From: Arthrobacter sp. B3I9
Lineage (GTDB): Bacteria > Actinomycetota > Actinomycetes > Actinomycetales > Micrococcaceae
Assembly: GCF_030816935.1 (NCBI RefSeq)
Contig: NZ_JAUSYO010000001.1
Coordinates: 992,001 to 1,056,000, forward strand
Length of the DNA: 64,000 bases
Reading direction: 5' to 3'
The translations under genes were made by a program, and so were the position numbers. Numbering within the stretch: position 1 is the stretch's first letter; every line of letters starts with the position of its first letter. Below the pieces are notes generated by a model. It was not told the DNA's origin and searched no databases. It worked only from the letters and a program-made list of their open reading frames with translations. Positions 52,850 through 61,578 of the stretch are shown here, in pieces.

Positions 52850-53803
52850 TTAGAAGTAGTACGGGAACTGGGACCAGTCAGGATCGCGCTTTTCCAGGAA
52901 GGCTTCCTTGCCCTCGACCGCCTCATCCGTCATATAGGCAAGGCGGGTGGCCTCTCCCGCGAAAACCTGCTGGCCCGCCAGGCCGTCGTCGGCGAGGTTG
53001 AAAGCGAACTTGAGCATCCGGAGGGCCTGCGGGGACTGCCGGGCGATGTCGGCGGCGTATTCCAGGGCCACCTCCTCGAGCCGGGCGTGGTCCACCGCCT
53101 CGTTGACGGCGCCCATCCGGACCATGTCCTCGGCGGAATATTCGCGGGCAAGGAAGAAAATCTCCCGGGCGGCTTTCTGGCCGATCTGGCGGGCCAGCAG
53201 CGCGGAGCCGTAGCCGGCGTCGAAACTACCCACCGTGGCGTCGGTCTGCTTGAACTTGCCGTGCTGGCGGGACGCGATGGTGAGGTCCGAGACGACGTGC
53301 AGCGAGTGCCCGCCGCCGGCTGACCAGCCGTTGACCACCGCGATGACGACCTTCGGCATGGTCCGCATGAGCCGCTGGACCTCGAGGATGTGCAGCCGGC
53401 CGGCCCGGGCCGGATCAATCGTTTCCTGGGTCTCACCATCGGCGTACCGGTACCCGTCCCGGCCGCGGATCCGCTGGTCCCCGCCCGAGCAGAACGAGTG
53501 GCCGCCGTCCTTGGGGGAGGGACCGTTGCCGGTGAGGAGCACGGTTGCCACATCCGGGGTCATCCGCGCATGGTCCATGGCGCGGTACAGCTCATCCACG
53601 GTGCCGGGGCGGAAGGCGTTCCGGACCTCTGGCCGGTTGAAGGCGATGCGGACAGTGGGCAGGTCGCGGACCACCGTGCCGTCCCCGGAGCGCTCCACCT
53701 GCCGGTGGTATGTCATGTCCTGAAAGTCGTCGAAGCCGGACACGGTGCGCCATCGGGAGGGGTCAAAGACGTCGGATACCTTGGCGGGGATTTCGTTGCT
53801 CAC
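52850..53803 (-). CDS. menB: 1,4-dihydroxy-2-naphthoyl-CoA synthase
   Basis: 317 residues, crotonase fold. Oxyanion-hole segments FCSGGDQRIRGRDGY and VNGWSAGGGHSLHVVSDLTIAS, then TVGSFDAGYGSALLARQIG with the MenB-specific Asp/Tyr region. Longer N-terminus than E. coli MenB, as usual in Actinobacteria. TAGACT at 53810-53815 ends six bases before the GTG, so the men transcript probably starts leaderless here. Confidence 0.96.
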   Translation of the reverse strand: MSNEIPAKVSDVFDPSRWRTVSGFDDFQDMTYHRQVERSGDGTVVRDLPTVRIAFNRPEVRNAFRPGTVDELYRAMDHARMTPDVATVLLTGNGPSPKDGGHSFCSGGDQRIRGRDGYRYADGETQETIDPARAGRLHILEVQRLMRTMPKVVIAVVNGWSAGGGHSLHVVSDLTIASRQHGKFKQTDATVGSFDAGYGSALLARQIGQKAAREIFFLAREYSAEDMVRMGAVNEAVDHARLEEVALEYAADIARQSPQALRMLKFAFNLADDGLAGQQVFAGEATRLAYMTDEAVEGKEAFLEKRDPDWSQFPYYF

Positions 53804-53824
53804 GGTCCGAGTCTAGTAATCCCG

Positions 53825-54265
53825 TCAGCTGATGCAGAACTCGTTGCCTTCCGGATCCGCCATGGTGTGCCAGGAGTGCGGTCCCTCGCTGGCGGTCCAG
53901 AGGTACGTGGCGCCGCGTGCTTCCAGTGCAGACCGGACGGCGTCCTTGTCAGCGCCGGCGAGGTTCACGTCCCAGTGGATGCGGTTCTTGATGGTTTTCT
54001 CTTCGGGGGCCGTCTGGAAGAGGATGCGCCGGGTCGGCGGCTTGGCATCGAGTTCTTCGGGCGGCCGGATGGCAGCGCCGTCGCGCCACACCAATTTGCC
54101 GTTATGCCGGGTGGTTTCGGCCTCGGTGGCGAAGCCCTGGCCGATCATGGACCGGATGAAGTCCTCATCCTGCGGTTCCACGGACCAGTCCAGGGTTTCG
54201 GCCCACCAGTCGGCAAGCTCGTGCGGTTTCCGGCAGTCGACGGCGATCTGGATGTTGAGTGTCAT
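53825..54265 (-). CDS. VOC-family (glyoxalase-like) protein
   Basis: 146 residues, two paired beta-alpha-beta-beta-beta units: IQIAVDCRKPHELADWWAETLDW and IHWDVNLAGADKDAVRSALEARGA, ending MADPEGNEFCIS. This is the Glyoxalase_6 type of actinobacterial VOC protein; metal ligands and substrate are unclear. TAGTTT at 54272-54277 ends six bases before the ATG. Confidence 0.9.
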   Translation of the reverse strand: MTLNIQIAVDCRKPHELADWWAETLDWSVEPQDEDFIRSMIGQGFATEAETTRHNGKLVWRDGAAIRPPEELDAKPPTRRILFQTAPEEKTIKNRIHWDVNLAGADKDAVRSALEARGATYLWTASEGPHSWHTMADPEGNEFCIS

Positions 54266-54335
54266 GGAAAGAAACTACGACGCCGTGCCCTCCGCCCGGA
54301 AGACCCCGGCGGCAGAAGCCGCACGCACGCGGGTG

Positions 54336-55097
54336 CTAGCCCTGAAGGCGCTGCAGCTGATCCAGGACGTCCGGCGGGATGGCGTAGATGAAGACGACGG
54401 CCAGCATGTTCTTCGCGGCATGGACGAAGTAGGAGAACATCACGTTCATGCCGGTCCAGACATAGACGAATACCAGCACGGCCCCCATGGCGAGGTAGGG
54501 CATCAGCACGGGCAGGGTCAGGTCTTCCTGCCCGACTATGTGAAGGGCCGCGAACAGCACCACCGACAGAGCACAGCAAAACCAGATGTTGACCCGCCGT
54601 CTGAGCTTCCCGATCAGCAGGTGGCGGAAAATGTACTCCTCCACGAAGGGGCCCACGATGACGAGCAAGGGCACCATCAGCCACGCCGGGACCTGCTGCA
54701 TGAGGGCCTGCAGGCCGGCCTGGTTCGCGGACGTCTGGACCGGGCCGCTGATGGCGACCAGGACCGCCGTCAGGATCATCATGACCACAACGGCGAGCGG
54801 GACCATGAGGAGCGTGAACCACGGCCTCGTGGCCAGGACGCGGAGATCCCGCACGGCAATCTTCCGGGCCGCGGCGACTGCCAGGACACCGACGGTCCCG
54901 TAGAAGAGCAGGTTCACCGCATAGGACGCCACGGCCGGGTTGTGCGAAATCTGCAGCATCAGGGGCGCCAGCAGCTCGCCGGCGGCCGTGAAGAATGCGG
55001 CGACGGCAACGTACAGTCCGGCGGTGGTCACGTCCAGCCGGGAAAAACGGTAAAGCTCAGGCCGGGGAGGGGGAGGAGTGCGGAGAGCGGTGCCCAT
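54336..55097 (-). CDS. CPBP-family intramembrane metalloprotease (Abi)
   Basis: 253 residues, about seven helices. CPBP motifs: EEYIFRHLL (Glu-Glu and Arg), FAALHIVG and HAAKNMLA (His ligands). Family members process membrane proteins or peptides; substrate unknown. The N-terminus is Pro-rich (TPPPPRPELY). TAGGCT at 55104-55109 ends six bases before ATG, another leaderless pattern. Divergent from the permease over 332 bases. Confidence 0.9.
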   Translation of the reverse strand: MGTALRTPPPPRPELYRFSRLDVTTAGLYVAVAAFFTAAGELLAPLMLQISHNPAVASYAVNLLFYGTVGVLAVAAARKIAVRDLRVLATRPWFTLLMVPLAVVVMMILTAVLVAISGPVQTSANQAGLQALMQQVPAWLMVPLLVIVGPFVEEYIFRHLLIGKLRRRVNIWFCCALSVVLFAALHIVGQEDLTLPVLMPYLAMGAVLVFVYVWTGMNVMFSYFVHAAKNMLAVVFIYAIPPDVLDQLQRLQG

Positions 55098-55315
55098 TGA
55101 ACCAGCCTAACGCCGCCGACGAGGGTGGGAGCACGTGAGATGCGGCGTTCCCCGGCGAAGTATCGGCAGCACGCGAGGTCCCCGGCAGTGCGGGTCAGAA
55201 TAATGTTCAGCCGAACGCCGGGACCGCCTCATTTAATTGGGCTTGCCGTCGAGGAATGTTGCACCGGTCACGTCTGGGCCGGAAGAGCTTGTACGATGGA
55301 TAGGCCGCGTGAAGC

Positions 55316-55343
55316 TTCGACCCTTTGTGAGGTTCGGTACACT
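55316..55343 (+). promoter_or_regulatory. Candidate promoter of the amino acid permease gene
   Basis: TTCGAC (55316-55321), 16-bp spacer, TACACT (55338-55343), giving a leader of about 80 bases before the GTG at 55430. The remaining part of the 55098-55429 gap has no gene; an upstream open frame across it has poor codon quality. Confidence 0.5.
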
Positions 55344-55429
55344 TTGTTGTCCCCAGTGGATGACTCACCGAATTTTGTGTATCTGATCCCGGTCAGTCCC
55401 GGCCCTACTCCGACCTACAAGGAACAGCT

Positions 55430-56890
55430 GTGCCACCACTCACCCCCACAGAACTCAAGAGCGCGCCGGCGCAATCCGCCGTCGTCGACTCCACCCTCAG
55501 TGCCGAGGGCTACAAAAAGACCCTGAGCGGCCGCCATGTGACCATGATTTCCATGGGCGGGGCCATCGGCGTCGGCCTGTTCATGGGAGCCGGCGGACGC
55601 CTGGCCTCCACCGGCCCGGCGCTGATCTTCTCCTACGCCATCGCAGGCGTCATCGCCTACCTGCTGATGCGGGCCCTCGGCGAACTCATCATGTACCGCC
55701 AGACCTCGGGCTCCTTCGTCAGCTACGCCGGCGAGATGTTCGGCAAGAAGGGCGCCTTCGTCGCCGGCTGGATGTACTTCATCAACTGGGGCATGACGGG
55801 CATCGCGGAACTGATCGCCATCGGCCTCTACTTCCAGTTCTTCTTCCCCAACGTGCCGGTCGAAGCCTCCGCCATCGCCGCGCTCGCGCTTCTGGTCGCC
55901 GTGAACCTCCTCAGCGTCAAGGCGTTCGGCGAGTTCGAATTCTGGGCGTCCTGCCTCAAGGTCGGCGCCATCCTCATCTTCCTGGCCGTGGGCACGTTCA
56001 TGGTGGTCACGAACGCCAAGGTCGGCAACGGCCATGCCTCCGTGGCCAACCTGTTCCACGACGAGGGCGGCATGTTCCCCAAGGGCGCCCTTGTGATGGT
56101 GCTCGTCCTGAATGCCGTCATCTTCGCCTACAACGGCATCGAACTCGTCGGCATCACCGCCGGTGAGATGGAAAATGCCAAGCGTGAAGTGCCCAAGGCC
56201 ATCCGCGCCGTCGTGCTCCGCATTGTCGTGTTCTACGTCGGCTCCGTACTCCTGCTGGCCATGCTGTTGCCGTCCGACCAGTACAAGGCCGGAGTGTCGC
56301 CGTTCGTCACCGTGTTCGGGCAGATGGGCCTCGGTTGGGTGGGCGACGTGATGAACATGATCGTCATCACCGCCGCGCTCTCCTCCTGCAACTCCGGCCT
56401 CTACTCCATCGGCCGTGTCTTCCGCACCATGGCCAACAACGGGCACGCCCCGGCGTGGCTCACCAGGATGTCCTCACGGCACGTGCCGTACGCGGCGATC
56501 CTCGCCATCGCCGTGTTCTACCTTGTGGGCATCATGCTCAACATCTGGCTGGGCGGATCCCACGCTTTCGACCTCGCGCTCAACACGGCCTCCATTGGCG
56601 TGATCTTCACCTGGGGCGCCATCTTCGCGAGCCAGATCGCTCTGCGGCACCAAAAGGGCCGGGTCTCCAGCCTGCCGATGCCCGGTTCGCCCTGGAGCAG
56701 CTGGGCCGGACTCGTTGCCCTGCTGGCGATCTCCGTGCTGATCGGCTTCGACACCATGACGAGCAAGACCGGCGAGGTGTTCCATCTGGGTCTGTGGACC
56801 CTGGCCACCATCCCGTTCTTCGCCGTCGTGCTGTGGCTCGGCTGGCAGAAGGTCAAGAACAACGAACCCCAGAACCAGCTCTACAGCTAG
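55430..56890 (+). CDS. Amino acid permease (APC superfamily, AAT family)
   Basis: 486 residues, 12 helices. Family signatures: RHVTMISMGGAIGVGLFMG at the first helix, AYLLMRALGELIMYRQTSGSFVSYAGEMFG (part ALGELIMY) and FAYNGIELVGITAGEMENAKREVPKAI (part GITAGEMENAKREVPKA). Closest in feel to L-asparagine/GABA-type permeases (AnsP, GabP); substrate not decided. GTG with AAGGAA. Followed by a 13-bp terminator-like hairpin. Confidence 0.93.
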   Translation: MPPLTPTELKSAPAQSAVVDSTLSAEGYKKTLSGRHVTMISMGGAIGVGLFMGAGGRLASTGPALIFSYAIAGVIAYLLMRALGELIMYRQTSGSFVSYAGEMFGKKGAFVAGWMYFINWGMTGIAELIAIGLYFQFFFPNVPVEASAIAALALLVAVNLLSVKAFGEFEFWASCLKVGAILIFLAVGTFMVVTNAKVGNGHASVANLFHDEGGMFPKGALVMVLVLNAVIFAYNGIELVGITAGEMENAKREVPKAIRAVVLRIVVFYVGSVLLLAMLLPSDQYKAGVSPFVTVFGQMGLGWVGDVMNMIVITAALSSCNSGLYSIGRVFRTMANNGHAPAWLTRMSSRHVPYAAILAIAVFYLVGIMLNIWLGGSHAFDLALNTASIGVIFTWGAIFASQIALRHQKGRVSSLPMPGSPWSSWAGLVALLAISVLIGFDTMTSKTGEVFHLGLWTLATIPFFAVVLWLGWQKVKNNEPQNQLYS

Positions 56891-56909
56891 CCTCTGGAAG
56901 TACGACGAC

Positions 56910-56942
56910 GGCGGCGGCCACCTTCACGAGGTGGCCGCCGCC
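56910..56942 (+). terminator. 13-bp GC hairpin after the permease gene
   Basis: Perfect stem GGCGGCGGCCACC/GGTGGCCGCCGCC with loop TTCACGA, then GCTGCTTTG. It lies between convergent genes and may serve both. Confidence 0.75.
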
Positions 56943-56956
56943 GCTGCTTTGAGGGC

Positions 56957-57757
56957 TCACACCTTCAGATGCTTGGCGAAATGGTCTTCGATGCGCTTCC
57001 ATGCTTCGGGTGCGGACTGGGGGTGCGGGCCAATGCCCATCACCCGGAAAAGCGGAAGAAGGGCTTTGGGCCCTTTCTCGGTGTCGTTCAGGAAGGCGTG
57101 CCCGGCGGCCGGGAACTCCTTGACGTCGTGCTCAACCCCGAGTTCGTCCAGCACGGACTCCAGCTTTGCCGCGGCATTCCTGAGGGTGCGGTCCTTCCCC
57201 CCGAAGTTGGCCACGATGGGGCACGCGCCGGCGAGGGCCGCTTCGGGGTCCTTGGGCAGCCTGCCGTAGTTCACCGCGGCGGCATCGAAGCCGTCGTTTG
57301 CCAGCAGCAGGGCGAAGCCACCGCCCATGCAGAAGCCAATGACGCCGATCTTTCCCGTGGTCCGCCCATCTTCCCGCAACCACTCCGCAGCCCTCGCCAA
57401 ATCCGCGAAGGCGCGTCCATGGCCGGCGGCGAGGGACCGCATGGTCGTGACGAGGCACCGCCGGGCGCCTCCGTCGCTGAAGAGGTCTACGGCCAGCGTC
57501 AGGTAGCCGGCGGCGGCCAGCCGGTCCGCATGGCGCACTGTGATGGCGTCCAGGCCGAACGCCTCGTGGATCATCAGCACGGCAGGGAACGGCCCGTTGC
57601 CTTCGGGCTCCGCCAGATAGCCGCGAAGCGTGCGGGAGCCCCCGGACGGTGCGCCGGCAGGACCAGGGGCTGCCTGGCCCGGGCCGGGAGCGCCCAGCCA
57701 GACGTTGCTTGGATCGGTGGTTTCTGATTCGCGGAAGCGTGCATCTTTGCTGTCCAC
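56957..57757 (-). CDS. Dienelactone hydrolase family protein
   Basis: 266 residues, alpha/beta hydrolase. Nucleophile elbow GFCMGGGFA carries Cys as in dienelactone hydrolase; later AVNYGRLP, NFGGKDRTLRN (Asp) and AAGHAFLND (His) complete the triad. A Pro/Gly-rich N-terminal extension of about 45 residues precedes the fold. GTG start with GAGGGG at seven bases. Substrate unknown; a role in aromatic breakdown is possible. Confidence 0.9.
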   Translation of the reverse strand: MDSKDARFRESETTDPSNVWLGAPGPGQAAPGPAGAPSGGSRTLRGYLAEPEGNGPFPAVLMIHEAFGLDAITVRHADRLAAAGYLTLAVDLFSDGGARRCLVTTMRSLAAGHGRAFADLARAAEWLREDGRTTGKIGVIGFCMGGGFALLLANDGFDAAAVNYGRLPKDPEAALAGACPIVANFGGKDRTLRNAAAKLESVLDELGVEHDVKEFPAAGHAFLNDTEKGPKALLPLFRVMGIGPHPQSAPEAWKRIEDHFAKHLKV

Positions 57758-57832
57758 GGAATACCCCTCGGTTGGTGTTCAGGACAGTCTCGCAAACAAC
57801 CGGGAGTCAAGCGCGGCAAACGGATAATGGCA

Positions 57833-57878
57833 CAAAAAAGCGGCGCCGGCCTTCCCCCAAAGGAAGTCCGGCGCCGCC
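57833..57878 (-). terminator. Rho-independent terminator of csbD
   Basis: On the minus strand a long GC stem (GCGGCGCCGG...CCGGCGCCGC, extended by GGAAG pairs) is followed by TTTTTT. The best leftward terminator in the window. Confidence 0.9.
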
Positions 57879-57905
57879 GTTCTGCAAGACGTCTGCCTTG
57901 CGAAA

Positions 57906-58082
57906 TCAATCCTTCTTGAAGGCGTCCTTGACGTCCTCGCCGACCTTCTTGGCGTCAGCAACGACCTGGTCCTTCTGGCCCTCGGCGCGCAGCTGGTCGT
58001 TGTTGGTGGCGTTTCCGGTAGCTTCCTTGGCCTTGCCGCCAAGGTGCTCTGCCTGGGCCTGAATCTTATCGCCGATACCCAT
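57906..58082 (-). CDS. CsbD-family stress protein
   Basis: 58 residues, hydrophilic and helical: GIGDKIQAQAEHLGGKAKEATGN and LRAEGQKDQVVADAKKVGEDVKDAF. CsbD is a small general-stress protein of unknown function. ATG chosen at MGIGDK; AAAGGTGG lies about 10 bases upstream. An in-frame start at 58118 would add an untypical leader. Confidence 0.9.
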   Translation of the reverse strand: MGIGDKIQAQAEHLGGKAKEATGNATNNDQLRAEGQKDQVVADAKKVGEDVKDAFKKD

Positions 58083-58223
58083 GATGTGAGCCACCTTTCG
58101 TTTCCAATAGAAATTCAACGAGGTTTCACCATAACACGAAGCATGCTTACTAATTCAAGGGCTGTCCCCGACGGTCTGTCCTCAGGGGCCACTTTTACGC
58201 CGTACGCGGCTAGGCTCGGAGCC

Positions 58224-58703
58224 ATGGACCACAAAACCAGCCTTACCCAGCACATTGCTGCTCCGGCGGAGAAGGTATGGGCGGTCATCACGGACATCCC
58301 TGCGTCGGCCGCAACGCTGTCCGGCGTCAAATCCATCCAGATGCTCACCGAGGGAGCCTATGCGGAGGGGACCCGCTGGAAAGAGACCCGCGCCATGATG
58401 GGGCGCGCCGAGACCGTGGAAATGTGGGTCGCGCAAAGCCGGCCTCCCTCGCAGCCCGGTGGCGGTCTCGCCAGCACTACGGTGAAGGCGGTGCAGGACG
58501 GGGCCGGCTACACCACCCACTTCGCACTGGCCGAGCGCGACGGCGGGACGGACCTTACCGTGACGTTCGCTGCCGAACTGCTCAAGCCCACACGGTTCAG
58601 CAAGGCCATGATGGCCGTTTTCGGGCCCCTCGGCATGCGGATCACCCGCAGGGCCCTGGCCAAGGACCTGGCGGAGATCGCGGCCAAGGCGGAGTCGCTC
58701 TGA
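58224..58703 (+). CDS. SRPBCC-family protein
   Basis: 159 residues, START-like helix-grip fold: TQHIAAPAEKVWAVITDIPASAATLSGVKSIQML at the start and a long C-terminal helix (KALAKDL-like ALAKDLAEIAAKAESL). May bind a hydrophobic ligand; function unknown. TAGGCT at 58211-58216 ends seven bases before ATG: leaderless. Stop overlaps the next ATG (TGATG), so the pair is co-translated. Confidence 0.87.
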   Translation: MDHKTSLTQHIAAPAEKVWAVITDIPASAATLSGVKSIQMLTEGAYAEGTRWKETRAMMGRAETVEMWVAQSRPPSQPGGGLASTTVKAVQDGAGYTTHFALAERDGGTDLTVTFAAELLKPTRFSKAMMAVFGPLGMRITRRALAKDLAEIAAKAESL

Positions 58704-59380
58704 TGGCGGCAATTCCAAAGACGCCCCGGACCGCCAAGGTAACGGCGCCGCGGCTGGCGCCCGTCCGCCTTGAGGACCTCCGGGACGACCCGTCGCCGGA
58801 CTTCCGCCGGGGTGAACGGTACGACGGCGTCCGGTACAGCCGCGCGGACGCCGACGGGCTGGAGCTCAGCGGCACGGATTTCGCCGAGTGCGAGTTCGAC
58901 GGCGTCTCCTTCAACGAGACCCAGCTGCGCGGAGCCACATTCCGCGACTGCATCCTCTCCGAGCTGTATGCCCCCGTCTTCACCGCGGCCCGGAGCAGCC
59001 TGCGCGACGTCGAGATCCGCAATCCGCGCTGGGGCTCCGCCGAGCTCTATGAAAGCGGCTGGCAGTCCGTACGGATCGACGGCGGCAAGCTCGATTACCT
59101 GAACCTGCGCGGCTCCCGGCTGGCCGACGTGCGGATCAGCGACTGCATCATCAATGAACTGGACCTCGGGTCCGCCACCGCAACCCGCGTTGCGCTCAAG
59201 AACTGCACCATCGGCACCCTCGACGTGACCGGCGCCAGGCTCAAGGATTTCGACCTCCGCGGGACGGACTTCCGCGCCATCAGCGGACTGGGCAGCCTCG
59301 CCGGGCTGGTGATCGACGAGTACCAGCTCGGCCTCCTGGCGCCGCTGCTGGCCGGGCACCTCGGCGTCGTCGTTGCGTAA
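58703..59380 (+). CDS. Pentapeptide-repeat protein
   Basis: 225 residues. Several rows of A(D/N)LxG-type repeats: LELSGTDFAECEFDGVSFNETQLRGATFRDC (part LSGTDFAECEFDGVSF), then LDYLNLRGSRLADVRISDC and GARLKDFDLRGTDFRAI, which predict a right-handed beta-helix. Such folds can mimic DNA (MfpA/Qnr), but the acid pattern needed is not checked. Coupled to the SRPBCC gene. Confidence 0.88.
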   Translation: MAAIPKTPRTAKVTAPRLAPVRLEDLRDDPSPDFRRGERYDGVRYSRADADGLELSGTDFAECEFDGVSFNETQLRGATFRDCILSELYAPVFTAARSSLRDVEIRNPRWGSAELYESGWQSVRIDGGKLDYLNLRGSRLADVRISDCIINELDLGSATATRVALKNCTIGTLDVTGARLKDFDLRGTDFRAISGLGSLAGLVIDEYQLGLLAPLLAGHLGVVVA

Positions 59381-59397
59381 CCCGCGTGGCCGCCCGG

Positions 59398-59446
59398 TTG
59401 ACCGGCTGGCCCTGCCGTGTAATCTTTTATAGAACGAACGGTCGGT
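59398..59446 (+). promoter_or_regulatory. Promoter and TetR-type operator of the thiolase operon
   Basis: -35 TTGACC (59398-59403), 16-bp spacer, -10 TAATCT (59420-59425); TATAGA at 59428-59433 is an alternative -10. Immediately after lies ACGAACGGTCGGT (59434-59446), whose complement ACCGACCGTTCGT is the half-site type bound by PaaR-like TetR repressors. No tetR gene is adjacent in the window. Confidence 0.65.
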
Positions 59447-59540
59447 AAATGAGCGCCTTTCCCATCCGCGCTGCAAACTCCGGTAACCGTTCTTCTGGCT
59501 TTCGAAAAACAGAGACGTTTATCGCGTGAAGGGTGTATCC

Positions 59541-60770
59541 ATGGCATCAGCAGCTGCAGGACCACAGGCATACCTGGTGGGTGGTGCCCGCACGCCCGTG
59601 GGCCGCTACGGCGGATCCCTTTCCGCTGTCCGGCCCGACGACCTCGCAGCCCTCGTGGTACGCGAGGCGGTGACCCGCGCCGGAGTCGACCCGGAGGCCA
59701 TCGACGAAGTGATCCTGGGCAATGCCAACGGCGCCGGCGAGGAAAACCGCAACGTCGCGCGGATGGCAACCATCCTGGCCGGACTGCCCCTGCACATCCC
59801 CGGAATCACGGTAAACCGGCTGTGCGCCTCGGGCCTCAGCGCCATCATCATGGCCAGCCAGATGATCAAGTCCGGTGCCGCGGACATCGTGGTCGCCGGC
59901 GGTGTCGAATCCATGAGCCGGGCCCCGTGGGTCCAGGAAAAGCCACAGACCGCCTTCGCCAAGCCGGGCGACATTTTCGACACCTCGATCGGTTGGCGGT
60001 TCGTCAACCCGCAGTTCCAGCAGGGCGAGTTCTCCCGTGGCGGCAAGATGACCTACTCCATGCCGGAAACCGCGGAGGAGGTCGCCCGGGTGGACGGCAT
60101 CTCCCGCGAGGACGCCGACGCCTTCGCCGTCCGCTCGCACGAGCGCTCCCTGGCGGCGATCGCCGCGGGCCGGTTCGCCGCCGAAATCGTCCCCGTGACC
60201 GTCAAGACCCGCAAGGCCGAGACTGTCGTCGATACCGACGAGGGCCCGCGCGCGGGCACTACGATGGACGTCCTCGCCGGGCTGCGCCCCGTCGTCGCCG
60301 GGGGCTCGGTGGTCACCGCCGGTAACTCCTCGACCCTCAATGACGGCGCCTCCGCGATCGTCGTGGCCTCCGAAGCCGCCATCAAACGCTTCGGACTCAC
60401 GCCCCGGGCCCGCATTCTCGACGGAGCTTCCGCCGGATGCGAACCGGAGGTCATGGGCATCGGCCCCGTCCCCGCCACCCAGAAGGTGCTCGCCCGGGCC
60501 GGACTGAACGTCGGTGACCTCGCCGCCGTCGAACTCAACGAAGCGTTTGCCACCCAGTCACTCGCCAGCATGCGGCGCCTCAACCTGGACCCGGACATCG
60601 TGAACCGCGACGGCGGAGCGATCTCCCTGGGGCACCCGCTGGGCTCGTCCGGCTCGCGGCTCGCCATCACCCTTCTGGGCCGCATGGAACGCGAGGACGC
60701 CGGCCTCGGCCTCGCCACCATGTGCATCGGCGTCGGACAGGGCACGGCGATGCTCCTGGAGCGGGTCTAG
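59541..60770 (+). CDS. Thiolase (acetyl-CoA acetyltransferase/3-oxoadipyl-CoA thiolase-like)
   Basis: 409 residues. Catalytic Cys in NRLCASGLSA, His in LNEAFA and GGAISLGHPLGSSGSR, second Cys in CIGVGQG: all present, so an active thiolase. VGGARTPVGRYGGSLS is the usual start. ATG preferred to GTG 59526 because AAGGG sits eight bases ahead. First gene of an operon with enoyl-CoA hydratase and 3-hydroxyacyl-CoA dehydrogenase; together they could run the lower phenylacetate pathway or general beta-oxidation. Confidence 0.93.
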   Translation: MASAAAGPQAYLVGGARTPVGRYGGSLSAVRPDDLAALVVREAVTRAGVDPEAIDEVILGNANGAGEENRNVARMATILAGLPLHIPGITVNRLCASGLSAIIMASQMIKSGAADIVVAGGVESMSRAPWVQEKPQTAFAKPGDIFDTSIGWRFVNPQFQQGEFSRGGKMTYSMPETAEEVARVDGISREDADAFAVRSHERSLAAIAAGRFAAEIVPVTVKTRKAETVVDTDEGPRAGTTMDVLAGLRPVVAGGSVVTAGNSSTLNDGASAIVVASEAAIKRFGLTPRARILDGASAGCEPEVMGIGPVPATQKVLARAGLNVGDLAAVELNEAFATQSLASMRRLNLDPDIVNRDGGAISLGHPLGSSGSRLAITLLGRMEREDAGLGLATMCIGVGQGTAMLLERV

Positions 60771-61573
60771 TGGCGGCCGCCGGGGCCGGGCTCGACGCGG
60801 ACGGCTTCAGCACGCTGAAGGTGGAGGAACGCGACGACCGGCTCGTGGTGCTGCTCAACCGCCCCGAGGTCCGCAATGCCATCGACCAGCACATGGTCGA
60901 CGAACTCCATCTGGTCTGCGCCTACCTCGAGCAGACCCCCAAAGTGCTCATCATCGCGGGCACGGACGGCGTCTTTGCCTCGGGTGCGGACATCGGCCAG
61001 CTCCGCGAACGCCGCCGCGACGACGCGCTGCAGGGCATCAACTCCACCATCTTTGTCCGGATCGCCAAACTGCCCCTGCCCGTCATCGCCGCGCTTGACG
61101 GCTACTGCCTCGGCGGCGGCGCCGAGCTGGCCTACGCCGCGGACTTCAGGATCGGCACCCCCGACGTACGGATCGGCAATCCTGAAACGGGGCTGGGCAT
61201 TCTCGCCGCGGCCGGTGCCAGCTGGCGGCTCAAGGAACTCGTGGGTGAGGCCGTCGCCAAGGAAATCCTGCTCGCCGGCGCAGTGCTCCGCGCCGAACGT
61301 GCCCTCGCGGTCAACCTCATCACGGAGATCCATGAGGCACCCGAGTTGATGGCCGCCGCCCATGCCCTTGCCGACAGGATCGCACGGCAGGACCCCTTGG
61401 CGGTCCGCATCACCAAGGCCGTGTTCCACGCCCCGGCCGAGTCGCATCCCCTCATTGACCAGCTGGCCCAGGGCATCCTCTTCGAGTCCCAGGCCAAATT
61501 CGACCGGATGCAGGCTTTTCTGGACAAAAAACCGGGTAAGAAATCAGCTGCCACGACCTCCGAGCGGAAGTAA
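60770..61573 (+). CDS. Enoyl-CoA hydratase/isomerase family protein
   Basis: 267 residues, crotonase fold. Oxyanion-hole segments ASGADIGQLRE and ALDGYCLGGGAELAYAADFRI; catalytic Glu in GNPETGLGI. GTG start overlaps the thiolase stop by one base. Ends in a Lys-rich tail. PaaF-like placement between thiolase and dehydrogenase. Confidence 0.92.
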   Translation: MAAAGAGLDADGFSTLKVEERDDRLVVLLNRPEVRNAIDQHMVDELHLVCAYLEQTPKVLIIAGTDGVFASGADIGQLRERRRDDALQGINSTIFVRIAKLPLPVIAALDGYCLGGGAELAYAADFRIGTPDVRIGNPETGLGILAAAGASWRLKELVGEAVAKEILLAGAVLRAERALAVNLITEIHEAPELMAAAHALADRIARQDPLAVRITKAVFHAPAESHPLIDQLAQGILFESQAKFDRMQAFLDKKPGKKSAATTSERK

Positions 61574-61578
61574 TAGAC

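Noticed and set aside
55324..55346. TTTGTGAGG...CACTTTG before the permease gene as a Rex or CRP box
   Set aside because: Matches only half of either consensus; the -10 TACACT explains part of it.
55125..55526. A 133-codon forward frame before the permease gene
   Set aside because: Poor composition, no domain, no ribosome site, and it runs into the permease gene in another frame.
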